Shown here: piece by piece, positions 11,101 to 22,988 of the stretch | How positions within the stretch are numbered: position 1 is the first letter of the stretch | Layout: the number at the start of each line of letters is the position of its first letter | Assembly: GCA_032871835.1 (NCBI GenBank) | Contig: CM065297.1 | Location: 31,939,598 to 32,003,597 of the forward strand | Reading direction: 5' to 3' | Source: Dipteronia dyeriana | Lineage: Eukaryota > Streptophyta > Magnoliopsida > Sapindales > Sapindaceae | Length of the DNA: 64,000 nucleotides | Translations under genes and position numbers: made by a program | Notes under the pieces: generated by a model | Told to the model about the DNA's origin: nothing | Database searches by the model: none | Seen by the model: the letters and a program-made list of their open reading frames with translations, nothing else

Positions 11101-13767
11101 ACCCACACCACCATTCTTACATTCACAAGTTTATTGTTTTGCAGTAATTATAAGGCTTCGCTCCTCCCAAGGACAGCCCGAACCTAGGGACATCAGTTTG
11201 CCCTCTCGACCAGGAAAGTTCAGAAGAAGGGAAGGAAATCCAAGCATCATAAGCTAGCCTCGTATCAGCTAGACATGAAGGCTCCAACCCTTTACGCAAT
11301 GAACCAAACTATGATCAACCAGCATGTTGTGGCCATTATGGATAATGTCCGCCTTCGTCTAGCTGCAGAAGGAATTGCTCCTCAGCCGGTAGATCTTGGC
11401 ACCCGAAGAGAGGCAAGCAGATTAGCTGCCAGACAACCTGTCTTTGATCGATTGGGACCCTCTCCACTGATTCCTGCCTACAATAAGATATGACCCATAA
11501 CTTTTATCTGGCACAGGCTAGGGTCCATACCCCAAGTCCTAGACAGGCCGACCTACTATTAACCCAAACATGTCAAGTCAACAGCTGACGCTCCGCCAAG
11601 GGCATCTCACAGCCCCTATCGACCGGTGACTTCCAGAAGAGAACCTCGAGCTGAAGCCGGTGGTAGCAGACAAATTGTTCAAGCAGAACCCACCTCTGAA
11701 GATAATAAAGTGGAAGTGTCCAGCTCATCGGGGGGATCTGACAATGAGAGCTCCCAGGTCGACTCTAATAAGCACCTAAATAAGCGCCTGTGGGATCAGC
11801 TGGCTAAAATATAGAAGAAGATCTAACAGTTAAAAAGAAGGAAAGGTAAGGAGGTCAAGAAGGACCCTTGAGTGAGATGAACGCTTCTTTTACTAGAAAG
11901 ATTCGGGAGGCGGAGGAGCTTCCATCGAAGTTTAAGATGCCATTAGACAAGTTCTCTGGCACGGAGGACCCTTCAAAACACTTAGAGGGCTTTGTCTAAC
12001 AGATGGAAGTTTAGAATACAGTTAGGGCCGTATTTTGCCGGATGTTCCCTACCAGTCTAACGGAATATGCAAAGACCTGGTTTAGAAAGTTACCCGATGG
12101 AAGCGTCAGAAAAAGGAAACTCTCAGACTTGAGCATGCTCATAAAATTCAGAACAAACCTCCCAATAGGTCGACATACCGCTTCCCCGTTTCTCAACCCA
12201 AGCAAGAAAGGTATCCAGTAAAGCAAACCCCTCCGCGGGCTTCGCCTCCTCCCATGACAGTAGTGTTAGGATTACGCTCGATAGCAAGAGTATAATAATG
12301 TATTTGACATTCTTTTCATATTAATAAAGTGATTTCTATTTTAACAAATCTTATAGCATTTATAGTTTAATTATTATAATTGTCAAAAGTAAATAATCAT
12401 AAGGTCAATAGACTATGAGAAAAGAAGAACTATTAATACATCTAGATATGTATGAGGTAGACACAATTTTTTAGTTAGTTTTGAATAACATTCACAACTT
12501 AAGATAAAAGGTTGGGCGTCTTTATCTTGTCAAAGTTGTAGATTCTTTTGCTAGCATTTGAGTGGGATCAAATGTGTCATGATGAGTCTAAAATCATCAA
12601 AGTGTGGTGTCTTTGGGCAAAAGAATCTAGTGCACTGGGTGCATTGAATATGATCAAAATGAAATACTTTATCTAGAACCGTCAATGGATAAAAGTTATC
12701 ATTTGAAGACAATCAGAGAGTCTATCTCAATCTTGAGATAAATGATGGACTTATGGTTGCAAGTGTTATCATTTGAGCTATCAATGATTATGATTATATA
12801 GCATAGTCTATCCTCGATAGTTTGGTGGTATTCATTTGTTAATCGTAGAGGACTTCATTTATATATATGAACATCGTGGCTCCATTTATTGAATGAGAGT
12901 AGAATACCATTATATGGATGTTTTGAGGTATTGCATATTAAATCTTAACGTTAAATTTTCAATAGTGTCTATTGAAACATGACATCTGGACAAGTCAAAA
13001 TATCCAAGTTCAAAATATGGTAACTTGGAGAGCTATAAGCGGTCTATGAGCTTTGGCGATTACTGATATTCTTCACGAGGATACACTTTCTCCATTAAGG
13101 TTATCTAGGGTATGAATGAGTAACATTAACTTATTCTATCTTTATTTAAGAGTTCAGTTTTAGTTCTTTAGTGGAATGAACTAAAATTAAATAGATCGGA
13201 CCTAAGTGAATCATTTGTTGATTGTGATCGAGTTGTGTCTATTGGAGCTTAAATCTAGATAGCCCGCCAAGATCCCCAATCCATAGGAACTTGCATGGAT
13301 CACTTGATATATTCTACCGGACCAATTTAGGGATCCATCTAGAATTGTATTGAGGTATGTGGACTTGTTTCTTTTTGTAAGAATGAGTCTAGTTCACATG
13401 TGGACTTGTTATAAAGATCAAATGGATTTAATAAATTAAGAAAATAATATAATGGGCCATATACATTGGTATGGGTGGCAAGGCTATTTAGAATAGCTTA
13501 ATCATATTATTTTATTTTATTATTTAATTAAATGGAAATTAATTAATTTGGTGATTAATTAATTATTTAATTAAAAATCAAAATCATTTTCCTAGTAATA
13601 GATGGTCTCCTAAAATTATGCTATTATTGGTAGTATAATTAATATTAAAGACTATATTTGATAAGTAGATAAATAAATGGAATTATTTATCTAATCAAAT
13701 TAGGAAGTCTTTAATATGGTTACAAATACACTATTGAGTTGGATTATGAGTCTTGGTGGATGATAGA

Positions 13768-14001
13768 ATTCATTTAGAAAAAAGATTCTTAACCACCAAG
13801 TAAATCCACCTAAGGAAAGGATTCTTAACAACCAAGTAAATACTTCTTAGGAAATGATTTGTGATCCTAATATATCGCCAGCCCATGTATATATATAAGA
13901 GGATAGAATTCCTTTTAGATAAGGATTCTTAACTACCAAATAAATCCACCTAAGGAAAGGATTCTTGCCAACCAAGTAAATCCTTCTTAGAAGAGGATTT
14001 A

Positions 14002-14008
<7 letters not shown>
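13768..14008. repeat. Imperfect tandem duplication inside the solo LTR
   Basis: A block of about 115 bases, marked by GATTCTTAACCACCAAGTAA and CACCTAAGGAAAGGATTC, occurs twice (about 13775-13870 and 13920-14005). The reverse-oriented copy of this LTR family has a related block near 40990-41080. Confidence 0.6.
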
Positions 14009-14043
<35 letters not shown>

Positions 14044-14063
14044 ATGTGTGTGTGTGTGTGTGT
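14004..14063. repeat. (TA)n-(TG)n microsatellite
   Basis: A run of about 17 TA followed by mixed TATG and about 8 TG units lies near the TATA region of the LTR family. Confidence 0.9.
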
Positions 14064-15189
14064 GATTTTCGGCCAGCTCTAAGGCAATTGATAGAGAATT
14101 TTGGCTAGCCCTATTTTTCTAAGAGAAGAATTCGGCCATCATAGGAATTTTGAGGGAGAAAAATCTGATTTTACTCTAGACAAAATTCGATCAACTCTTA
14201 GCAATAGTGTGTGAATTCGGCCAAGAAGTGAAAAATGGGAAATTTTTTGTTTTCGATAGTACACTAGTATCCTTTACATTAAAAGGGTTTTGTGTACAAC
14301 ATCGAATCAAGGTTCACGCGAGTTTCAATCAAATTGATTGATAATTCACAAGCGGCCAGACGTTCTTGATTTTTCTCTTGGAGGATTATTGTGACTAACA
14401 AGAAACAAGATTTTGTTTGTTTCCATCCTCAGGTATACAAGATAAAGAAATGGAGCCCACACTCCTAGGTGATTCACGTTCATGATTGGATTGAAAGATC
14501 TTGAGGAATCAATTCGGCGCTAGTTCAATCGTCACGAGAAAAAGGTACAACACTTTTTATATACATAATTTGATCTAGGGTTAAGGTTCTTGTTATTTAA
14601 AAGGGAATTTTTTTTATTTACACGCACAATTTTCTTTTTTATCACTCTACCGTTGCATTTTGAAACCGTTTTTCCTTTCAAGTAGCCCCTGTAACGCGAG
14701 ATGAGAGAGGGTATGATCACTAAACCCCCTTAAGTTCATCTCGCAAAACAATTTATCTCGCCATTCGGGATAAGGGGCTACTACATAAGCCCGCACCCAT
14801 GAAAGCCCCCGTCGATAGGAGGAACCAGTATAACTATTGTGACTTCCATGAAGACGTGGGTCACAACACTTTAGAGTGCTATAACTTGTGTAATTAGATC
14901 GAGGCTTTGATAAGTGGAGGATGTTTAATAGAGTTCTTACAGCAGGTTATGGATAATATTCAGACTGGAAGAGAAGTACAAGCTGAGATCCGTGAGCATG
15001 CCGAGAAGAGAAAGGGGGAGCACTGATATAATGCAGCAAATCTAAGTGATACATACCATCAACGGAGGACCCACTTTGGCCGGTACCTCTAATAATTTAA
15101 GAAAAAACCACGCGAGGAAGATCCCTCATATAGATGAAGGGTGAGGTATCTTCATAGTCTACCAGAGCCCGACTGACCCCTCCCAATTA

Positions 15190-15420
15190 AGGTAGATTAT
15201 TTTCACCGAGGCGGATGTCTACAACACCGTGCAACCTCATGACGATCCTATTGTGATCACAGTACTTGTTGACACATGCAGCATCGTCGACATCCTCTTT
15301 AAAGATACCTTGGAGAAGCTGAATTTGAAACAATGGTGTTACAATAGCTGCATTACCCCCTGTATGGATTCACTGGGGACTCGATCATGCCCGTGGGGTC
15401 AAAAATCCTCCCAGTAATCG
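15190..15420 (+). pseudogene. Tat-1 aspartic protease remnant
   Basis: The frame at 15229-15417 contains VLVDTCSIVDILF, which aligns with the retroelement protease active site (LVDTGSSVDILF in plant Tat elements). The invariant Gly of the D-T-G triad is Cys, and stops flank the frame. Protease would cut the polyprotein; this copy cannot. Confidence 0.8.
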
Positions 15421-16700
15421 CTGGAACAATACCTCTCCAATAAAATGTTATGACAGACTTCATGGTGGTAAATACCCCATCGACTTAAAATGCGATAATA
15501 AGAAGACCTTTCTTGTCATCCTTAAAGGGGTCCTATCCATTTACCACAACGTCCTAAAGTTTCCATTAGGAGACTAGGTGGGGGAAGTACGTGGTGACCA
15601 GGAAGCTCTATGCAATATCTGCCAACCCGCAAGCTCTAGCAAAATAGTTTGCACAAATTACAACGATCCAGGATAGGGTAGCACCCGGGATGACATTGGA
15701 AGATATAGAGCCCGCAGATCACCTAGAGGATGACCCCGAGATGCTAGATGTAGAATAACAGAGTAGGGAATCGACCAGTGGGCATCCTGTGGACAAACTA
15801 GAAGAGATACCCATTTAGATGGACGATCATTCGAAGGTCATCAAGGTCGGAGCTACCCTAGAACCAGAAGTGAAGAAGGGTCTGATCAGACTCCTCAAAG
15901 AATTCAACGACATCTTTGCTTGGATTCACAACCAGATGCCCGGGATCCCAATGTCATTGACGGCTCACTGATTAGCAGTGGATCCAACCTTCAACCCTGT
16001 CAAGTAGAAAAGGCATCACTTTAACACAGAAAGAAATAATACGGTTCATGAGGAAGTAGATAAGTTAGTAAGAGCAGGCTTCATAAGAGAGGCGCGCTAC
16101 CTCGAATGGATCACCAACGTGGTTATGGTTAAGAAGGCGAATGGGAAGTGGCGTATGTGCGTTGACTTCACAGACCTCAATCGGGCATGTCTAGAAGACA
16201 GTTTTCCTTTATCGAAGATCGATCATTTGGTTGACTCCATATCTAGAAACAAGCTCCTGAGCTTCTTGGATGCATTCTCAGGATACTACCAGATTATGAT
16301 GCATCCAGCCGACCAAGATAAGACCGGTTTCATTACCGGATAAGTTTATACTGTTATAAGGCGATGCCGTTTGGTCTTAAGAACAAGGGGGCTACATACC
16401 AGCGGCTAGTTAACCAACTGTTCAGACCCGAGATTGGAAAGTCGATGGAGGTGTACATCGACGACATGATCATAAAATAACAATCCACAGAAAGGCATCA
16501 AGACGACCTTTACAGAACTTTCATGAACCTAAGAGAAAACCAAGTGAGATTGAACCCCTCCGAATGTGCTTTCGAGGTAATCGCGGGGAAGTTTCTAGGC
16601 TTTATGGTTCATGAGAGAGGCATAGAGGCTAACCTAGAAAAGATCAAGGCTATCTTGGACCTAGAATCCCCCACATCACTTAAGTAGGTTCAAGTCTTGA
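15421..16700 (+). pseudogene. Tat-1 reverse transcriptase remnant
   Basis: Pieces in shifting frames cover the linker (FNDIFAWIHNQMPGIP) and the fingers and palm of a gypsy reverse transcriptase: VVMVKKANGKWRMCVDFTDL, DSFPLSKIDHLVDS, FLDAFSGYYQI (16119-16343). A frameshift near 16342 precedes the MPFGLKN motif (16363). The catalytic YIDD is intact at 16454-16465, followed by a stop at about 16478. Other stops lie near 15755, 15818, 15970 and 16005. Confidence 0.88.
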
Positions 16701-16799
16701 CCGGACAGGTAGCATCACTCAATAGGTTCATTTCTCGCTCCACCGACAAATGTCTCCCTTTCTTCAAAGCTATCAAGCAGGGAAAAAACATGAAATGGG

Positions 16800-17180
16800 A
16801 CCAGGAGAGCAAGTGAGCCTTTCAAGCCTTGTAGAGATATCCGACGAGCCCTACATTACTAGTCAAGCCAAGCCTTGGAGAGGAGCTGCAAGTCTACTTA
16901 GCTATTTCAGAAACTGTAGTGAGTAGTGCCTTGGTCAAGGAATGTGAAGATAGGGTCCAACGACCTATATACTACGTAAGTCGCGCTCTTACAAAGCTGG
17001 AGAAAAATTATACTCTTTTGAAGAAGTTAGCCTATACTCTGGTGACTTCAGCAACGAAGCTCCGTCCCTACTTTCAAGCTCACTCAATAGCGGTAGTGAT
17101 AGACCAACCTCTCCATCAATTTTTACAAAGGCCGGACGGATCTGGAAGACTGGTCTCATGGGCCGTGGAACTCACCTAAT
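16800..17180 (+). pseudogene. Tat-1 first RNase H remnant
   Basis: The frame at 16860-17179 reads ELQVYLAISE, then PIYYVSRALTKLEKNYTLLK and HSIAVVIDQPLHQFL. This is the RNase H region that follows reverse transcriptase in gypsy elements. It ends at a stop at 17177. Confidence 0.82.
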
Positions 17181-17760
17181 TTGATTTAAATTATAAACCC
17201 AAGACCACAAACAAAGCCCAAACTTTAGCAAACTTTGTGGCAGAGTTCTCAGTGCCCCCAGGCCAAGCGACCTCAATAATGGCAAATACAGCTCCTGAGA
17301 AGATTCCAGGGTTTGACAGCTGGCCTGTGGGGTGCAAGTCTTAGACCCTCTACATAGATGGAGCATTCGGGCAAACTGGGTGAGGAGCTGGCATATTGCT
17401 AGTAGACCTAGATGGGGCTTGAGTGTTGCCAATATTTCAGATTCGAATTTAAGACCTCTAACAATGAGGGGAGTATTAAGCCCTCCTAGCCGGGTTGAAG
17501 GAAACCGTCCAGCTTAAGGTTGAATACTTGCAGGTCAAGAGTGACTCATTACTCAAAGTCAATCAGGTTTCCAGGGTTTATTAGGCAAAATGAGATAACA
17601 TGATCGCCTATTTAAAGCTAGTTCAACTGCTTAAGATTAAATTTAAGGGATTCAAGATCGAGCAGGTGCCTCGACAACATAATCATTTAGCATATGTCAT
17701 AGCCAATATAGCTGTGAATGGTGGCAAGGCCTTACCATGGGAAGTTCCCCTCCAAGTGAT
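17181..17760 (+). pseudogene. Tat-1 second (archaeal-type) RNase H remnant
   Basis: After a tether (PKTTNKAQTLANFVAEF) comes a second RNase H-like region: LYIDGAFG near 17349, then GLKETVQLKVEYLQVKSDS (about 17490-17548), and EQVPRQHNHLA (17661). An extra RNase H of archaeal type after the normal one is a known mark of the Tat lineage. Stops and frame changes break it repeatedly. Confidence 0.72.
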
Positions 17761-19049
17761 CTCCCACCCAAGCATATCAACGGGCAAGAAGATTTGTACC
17801 CTGGATCATCAGCCATGCTGGATGGATCCAATAGTGGTTTTTCTCGAAGAAGGAAAGCTTCCTGAGGAGCCCGATCAAGCCAGAAGAATTATGAGGCTCT
17901 TTGTCCGATATTACCTAGTAGACAGATACCTCTACAGGAGGGGCAGGTCTCTTCCCCTGTTTTGGTGCTTACATCCCGACGATGCCAAATAAGCACTGAG
18001 AGAGGTTCACTCTAGGGAATACGGGAACCACACTAGTGGGGATGCTCTTGCATATCAGGTACTCATTATGGGGTATTACTGGCCAACTATTCATTAAGAT
18101 GTGAAGAACTTTGTAATCCTGTGAGCCATGCTAGAAGACCACGAACTTGAGTCATCTCCCACAGAAGCATTTGTCATCTCTCAGCATACCTTATCCCTTT
18201 GCTATGTAGGGAGTCGACCTGATCGGGCCACTTCCCACCGCTCTTGGACAAGCCAAACATGTTATTGTTGCGATCGACTATTTTACAAGGTGGGTCGAAG
18301 CCGGACCGCTCTCCTAGATATCGGAAGAGAATACGATAAGGTTTATCAAAAACAACATAGTTTACTGATTTGAAACCCCTCTTATCATTGTAGGCGACCT
18401 AGGTAAGTAGTTTGATAACGTCCGATTCAAGGTCTTTTGCGAATGCTTGGGAATCAACCGTAGGTTCGCTACAGTAGCCCACCCTCATATTAATGGGTTT
18501 GTGGAATCCACCAATAAGATCATCAAGAAGTTGTTGAAGAAGAAATTATAGCAGAGAAAGAGCAGATGAGCCGAAGAGCTACCCGAGGTTCTTTGGGCTT
18601 ACCGGATTACAAAGAGAACAACCACCAGAGAAACCCTGTTCCTTAACCCTCGGGGTTGAAGCAATTCTTCCCATCAAGCACAAACTAACCTCCTTCAGAG
18701 TGCAACACTTTGAACATTGAAGCAATGAGGATAAACTCTGAGCTTGTCTAGATCTCTTAGAAGAGAATCAAGATCGGGTAGCTGAGAAAGTAGCGATCTA
18801 CTAGAGCAAGATCGCTAGGTACTTTAACAGGAAGGTTAGAGCTCGAAACTTTAAGGAAGAGGATTTAGTTCTTACGAAAGTGGCCTCGAATACTATGAGA
18901 GGTCAGATGGGGTCCTAGGACTCAATTGGGAAGGGCCTTACTTAGTAAAGGTAGTGGTTCGCAACAGGGCATACAAGCTAGATGACATGGATGGACAACC
19001 CATCGATCACACCTGGAATGCAGATCACCTGAGGAAGTACTATCCTTAA
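17761..19049 (+). pseudogene. Tat-1 integrase remnant
   Basis: The start reads YYLVDRYLYRRG, then EVHSREYGNHTSGDALAYQV and GYYWPTI, the H-H part of the zinc-binding domain. The core has DYFTRWVEA near 18279 and HPHINGFVESTNKIIKKLL (about 18481-18540). The DNG-type catalytic motif near 18400 is altered (DLGK with a following stop). The C-terminus ends WNADHLRKYYP with a stop at 19047-19049. Multiple frameshifts; not functional. Confidence 0.84.
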
Positions 19050-20017
19050 ACAGGGGATTCGTGAGCAGTCTACCTCAATTTAGTTTTCAATAAAATCACT
19101 ATTAACAATGTACTCCATTATTTTTTTAACAATAAAGTTTCCTTTCTCCATCTTCGATTATATTCTACATTAATATCTCCGTATCAAATTAGAGTTTACA
19201 TGGGTAAGTTCGATATAACCACCTCAAAGACACGAGATTAGACAAGGAAGCCCCCTCGCCATCCTTGATGCCTCGACCGGGCACCACCCCCCGCCAAGAA
19301 GGGTCTGAGTGTAAGAGCATAATTGTCATCTAGATCTCGACACCAGAAAATAGCTAGATAGCCCTCCTGATGCCTTGTTCGGGCTACCACCCCCAAGAAG
19401 GGTCTAAGTGTAAGAGTGTAGTTTCCATCCTGATCTCGAGACCAGGAAATAGCTAGATAGTCCTCATGATGCCTTGATCGATCTATAACCCCCTAGAGGG
19501 ACCTGGGCTTGGAAAGTTATTCTACGTAAACTCCAATGTCCAAGTTATTACTGGTTACTAATCCTCCATGTGCATATGATTACTTACTGTGACTGATGCA
19601 AACTAGCCTGAAATCATACAAGGGGACTACTCACTAGAGTCATCGAGCTACAAGTTTCTGCTGAGAGCTCAAGCTAACTGTCTACTTTCACGCTTACAAA
19701 AATTTAAGATCTCGATTAATTCAAGTTATTTTAGAGGTCAAATCTAGGTCGAGATCTGGAATGAATCAAGGAGATGTCAGTCAAGTCAAAATCCATTAAA
19801 GCGAGTATGAATGAAATCTAAAGCCATTCTTCATTAATGATACGGGATCTTATCCCCTAAAAAGGCTACAACTATCAAGCAGGGAGCCTAAACCCCAGTT
19901 CCGGGCTACAAAAGATAAAAGAATAGTGAAGGAAAAGCTAACTAGACATAGCATAAGTAAAGCGAGGTGCCCATCCCCCCTTTTCGGGCAATAAAATCAA
20001 GTTGTGAACAACCTGTA
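19050..20017 (+). other. Tat-1 sequence between pol and the antisense ORF, with tandem repeat
   Basis: No coding frame is seen. The stretch contains a tandem array at 19240-19500: copies of a block starting GATGCCTCGACCGGGC (19267), GATGCCTTGTTCGGGC (19369) and GATGCCTTGATCG (19468), about 100 bases apart. Each includes AAGAAGGGTCT and GAAATAGCTAGATAG-like phrases. Confidence 0.8.
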
Positions 20018-22605
20018 TCATGCTTCAGCTTCCTCCTGGTTCTCTCCTATTGTCCCTTCTTCAAGTGGTTGCTCACCATGGCCGCCCTTGCATGCTACCT
20101 CTTTCTCCGGAAGATCCTCCATTGCCTGTTGCTCAACTGGGTCCTTATCTAGAACCTCATTCACCACCACCATAAACTTATGAGGGATGGTCGTATCGAG
20201 AATGCTTGTCATGGCCTCTATCATGCTCTGCTCAACCTCTAATTCTTCTTTACAGGGCTCTTTAGAACGGTTATGGACCTTCTCCCGGGTTTCGGGTAGG
20301 TCCCCATCGGGCTGTATAGGCCAAACCCTGCTAAAGGTTTCCCCAGGATCTGAGTCTGGTAAGACAAGAGGAGAAAGGAAATGATCTATCATGATTGCTT
20401 GCTTCGCAGCTCTAGCCTCTCTAGAAGGACCAGCTCCGTCACCCTTGGGACAAGACATCTCTGCAGCCCTGGTCATGATTTCCTCCATGTCCCAACCGAC
20501 AATACTAGAGAGGTCAAAAGGAAGAGGGAGAGCTTCAGCGACCTGGAAAGAGGCATAGAAGTATCATTCGCTAAAGGAAGCATCCAACTCCGTTTGTAGC
20601 TTCACCGTTTGAGCGCGAAGATCCTAGACCTTGACATACAGCATTTCGGCTTCCGCTCTCGTGGAGTCCCTCTACCAAGCACGCCTTTCAGATATTATGA
20701 TCTCTTGGTCAAAGGATCGCTTCGTCCTCTCACGGTCAGACTGAAGCTCGGCTTGTTCTGCCTTTATTCTCTTCTGGCTAGAAGTCATCTCCTATACCAT
20801 AGTTAGAGCTTGTGTAAGTAGCCCCTTGGCCTTCTCGGCTTCGGTTTCACCTTGTGTGGCCCAATCAAGGAGGGAGGCTACCTGGTAGCTCACCACCACA
20901 TTGAATTTGAAAGCCTATAGAGAGAAAAGCCAAGGTTAGAAAACGTCCAGTGCCCACAGTCACAAGAAACATATAGAAGAAGATAGTTACCTCAGCCAGA
21001 AGAGAGGACCCTTTGGTAAGCAATATGTCAACGGGCATTGAGGTCATCTTAGAGATCCCACCACCAAGGCAAGACATGACAAATAGCTTCAAGATCTCAT
21101 CCTGCCACACCGAGCTTGACTGATGGCGGAAGTGGGCAAGAGGAACCTCTAGAACACTAGCCTCAGGGTCAGCTAAATCTTGAAGAGCTTAGAGCACATA
21201 TAGAGTGGCAGAGACGTACGGTAAGGTGACCGAAAGAGCAAAAATAGTAGTGGGAACAGCTAATTAAGGGGTAGCAGTGGTCGTATCAGTAGTCTTGGAA
21301 GCGGGCCTTCCTAGGTTTAGTGCCCTGAAAGCCCGTGACACAAGAATAAACAACTTGGACTTAGCTTGGGAAGAAGACAAAGTGGGAACAAGCGAAACCC
21401 CATCTGGATCAGCAGACCCCTCATTCTCCGAAGCAGCCAAGGGGGGTTCTCGGGGCAATTTGACACGAGGAGGAGGGATACGAGCTTGTTGGACCTCACG
21501 AGAAGCTGGAGTAATAACAAAAATTGTTTAAAAAAAAAAGAAAAAAGAAGAAGTGAGCTGTCAGAATCAAGCTAATCAATAAAAAAAAACAGGATGGTTT
21601 AGTGTTACTTACGAGGAATAGCATAAAAAATTCACTAGATAACAATTTACTTGGCGAGAATAAAAGGGGTCGACAGTCGGGAACTTCAGGTTTAAGTAGT
21701 TCCTAGCGAGGATAGTCTTCAGTACAACCTCAGACTCGGCAGGCAAGGAATCCCGGCCCCACGAGGGTTTATCATTAAAAGTGGTGGGAATTGCGAACTC
21801 ATGCCCGCCAATATATATTAAGCTTTCCTAATCACCCCCGCTAGGATCCACTCCTCTTTCCAGGCTAGATCCTTCCTCAAAGAAGCGGGAATGATAAAAT
21901 TAAGCTTCTTCTTAGCCTTCGTATAGAACTGACCTCGCGAAACTCTGGACAGACTTCCAATTTGAAAAAGGTATGCTAGTTCCTTCACTTCGGGATCCCT
22001 GGGGACCTTACTAAACTTGCACTGCTCTCTCTACAGCACAAGAAATCCAATCAAATGCCTTCAGAAGCTAGGCGGCAACTAAAGGGGAGCTAGGTGTAGG
22101 GCATAGAGAGCCAGTCGAAGGGTAGGATGAAGGGGAATCCTTACCCCATTCTCGAGGGCCGCTACATGAATTGGGAGCACTCGTTTGGGAGGATTAAAGA
22201 CGTCAATATTCTTGTGAGGAACGAAGATAGAAACGCTGTCGGGGATGTCATACTTTGACCGTAGACGATCAAGCGAGTTTGGGTCAGTGGTAGAGTCCGG
22301 GATAGCCCTGAAGTTTGTAAGGAGAAACCTCTCCAGAGGAGAACCGACAACTGTAACCTGACTCCTCCCTGCAGCAACATCCTTGGGTTCATCATCAGAA
22401 TCCTCATCGACTAAATTCAGGGGGTATCAGAATTGTTGGAACACCTGGTCTCGATAGCTACATTCCTGTTCTATTGGCATCTTTATGGGTTAGGTGGAGA
22501 GTCATCACTATCAAAGCTCTATCGTGTTCTTTTCTCGAGGTTGAGATTGGAAGCTTCCTCACCATCGATAATAGAATCGATGGAATCATGACTGTTTTTT
22601 GACAT
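20018..22605 (-). pseudogene. Tat-1 antisense ORF (plant gypsy-associated protein)
   Basis: A degraded coding region lies opposite to gag-pol. It starts at an ATG (22605-22603, MSKNSHDSIDSIIDGEEAS). The middle (about 22060-22300) contains KYDIPDSVSIFVPHKNIDV and GVRIPLHPTLR, resembling the plant 'putative gypsy type transposon' family (Transposase_28). The part at 20500-20830 reads as a charged coiled coil (EKAKGLLTQALTMV, EQAELQSDRERTKRSFDQE). The last 156 residues (20018-20488) form an open acidic C-terminus. Stops and shifts occur; some may be introns. Antisense extra ORFs between pol and the 3' LTR are known in Tat elements; their function is unknown. Confidence 0.68.
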
Positions 22606-22988
22606 GGTAGAAAGAGTTTTTGAGTTTGATGAAAAAGAAGAGAGGGGCGCTGAAGGGAGGCTTTCGTTGAGAAAATTTGAAATCTGAAAAAATAGGAGGC
22701 ATGAAGAGGGTGCAAAGTGGTCGAGTTTAAGTAGAGGTAAATGGAGCAGTGACGTTGGCAAAATCCTAGGCCAGGATTGCCTCGAAATCCGTAAGTAGAC
22801 ATAACAGAGAGATAATTTTAAGAAACACACCGTTTTCTGTTTGCAATGTCACTTTCGCATTTAATGAGGAAATTTCTATCAAGATTTATGTAGCAACGTT
22901 GGAGGGAAAATTTCCCAATAAAAATTGGAAATCTGACTCCAACTCTAACCCCAACTCAATCACTGGTGTTAAAGTCAGAGGGGACTTC
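22606..22988 (+). other. Tat-1 3' untranslated end and polypurine tract
   Basis: This holds the region upstream of the antisense ORF start and, next to the 3' LTR, the purine-rich AGTCAGAGGGGACTTC (22973-22988), a likely plus-strand primer. No other gene is seen. Confidence 0.6.

Larger units (their letters stand above)
12264..14680 (+). repeat. Solo LTR of the copia A family in Tat-1 gag
   Basis: This 2417-bp LTR starts TGTTAGGATTACGCTC and ends TTTTTCCTTTCA, with perfect duplications AGTAG at 12259-12263 and 14681-14685. It matches the copia A LTRs (25554-27890 and 52857-57883) over its length. No internal copia sequence remains, so it is the product of LTR-LTR recombination. Removing it rejoins the Tat-1 gag. 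Confidence 0.93.
11155..15170 (+). pseudogene. Tat-1 gag, split by a solo LTR
   Basis: Gag would form the particle shell. Frames at 11155-11493 (IMDNVRLRLAAEGI), 11626-11814 (acidic serine-rich linker) and 11878-12250 (KFSGTEDPSKHL, then TEYAKTWFRKLPDGS, a retrotransposon gag core) are separated by stops. A solo LTR with duplication AGTAG interrupts at 12264-14680. Gag resumes at 14686, with the conserved Tat segment YCDFHEDVGHNTLECYNL at about 14835-14890, which normally precedes protease. At least six stops and several frame changes are present. Confidence 0.85.
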
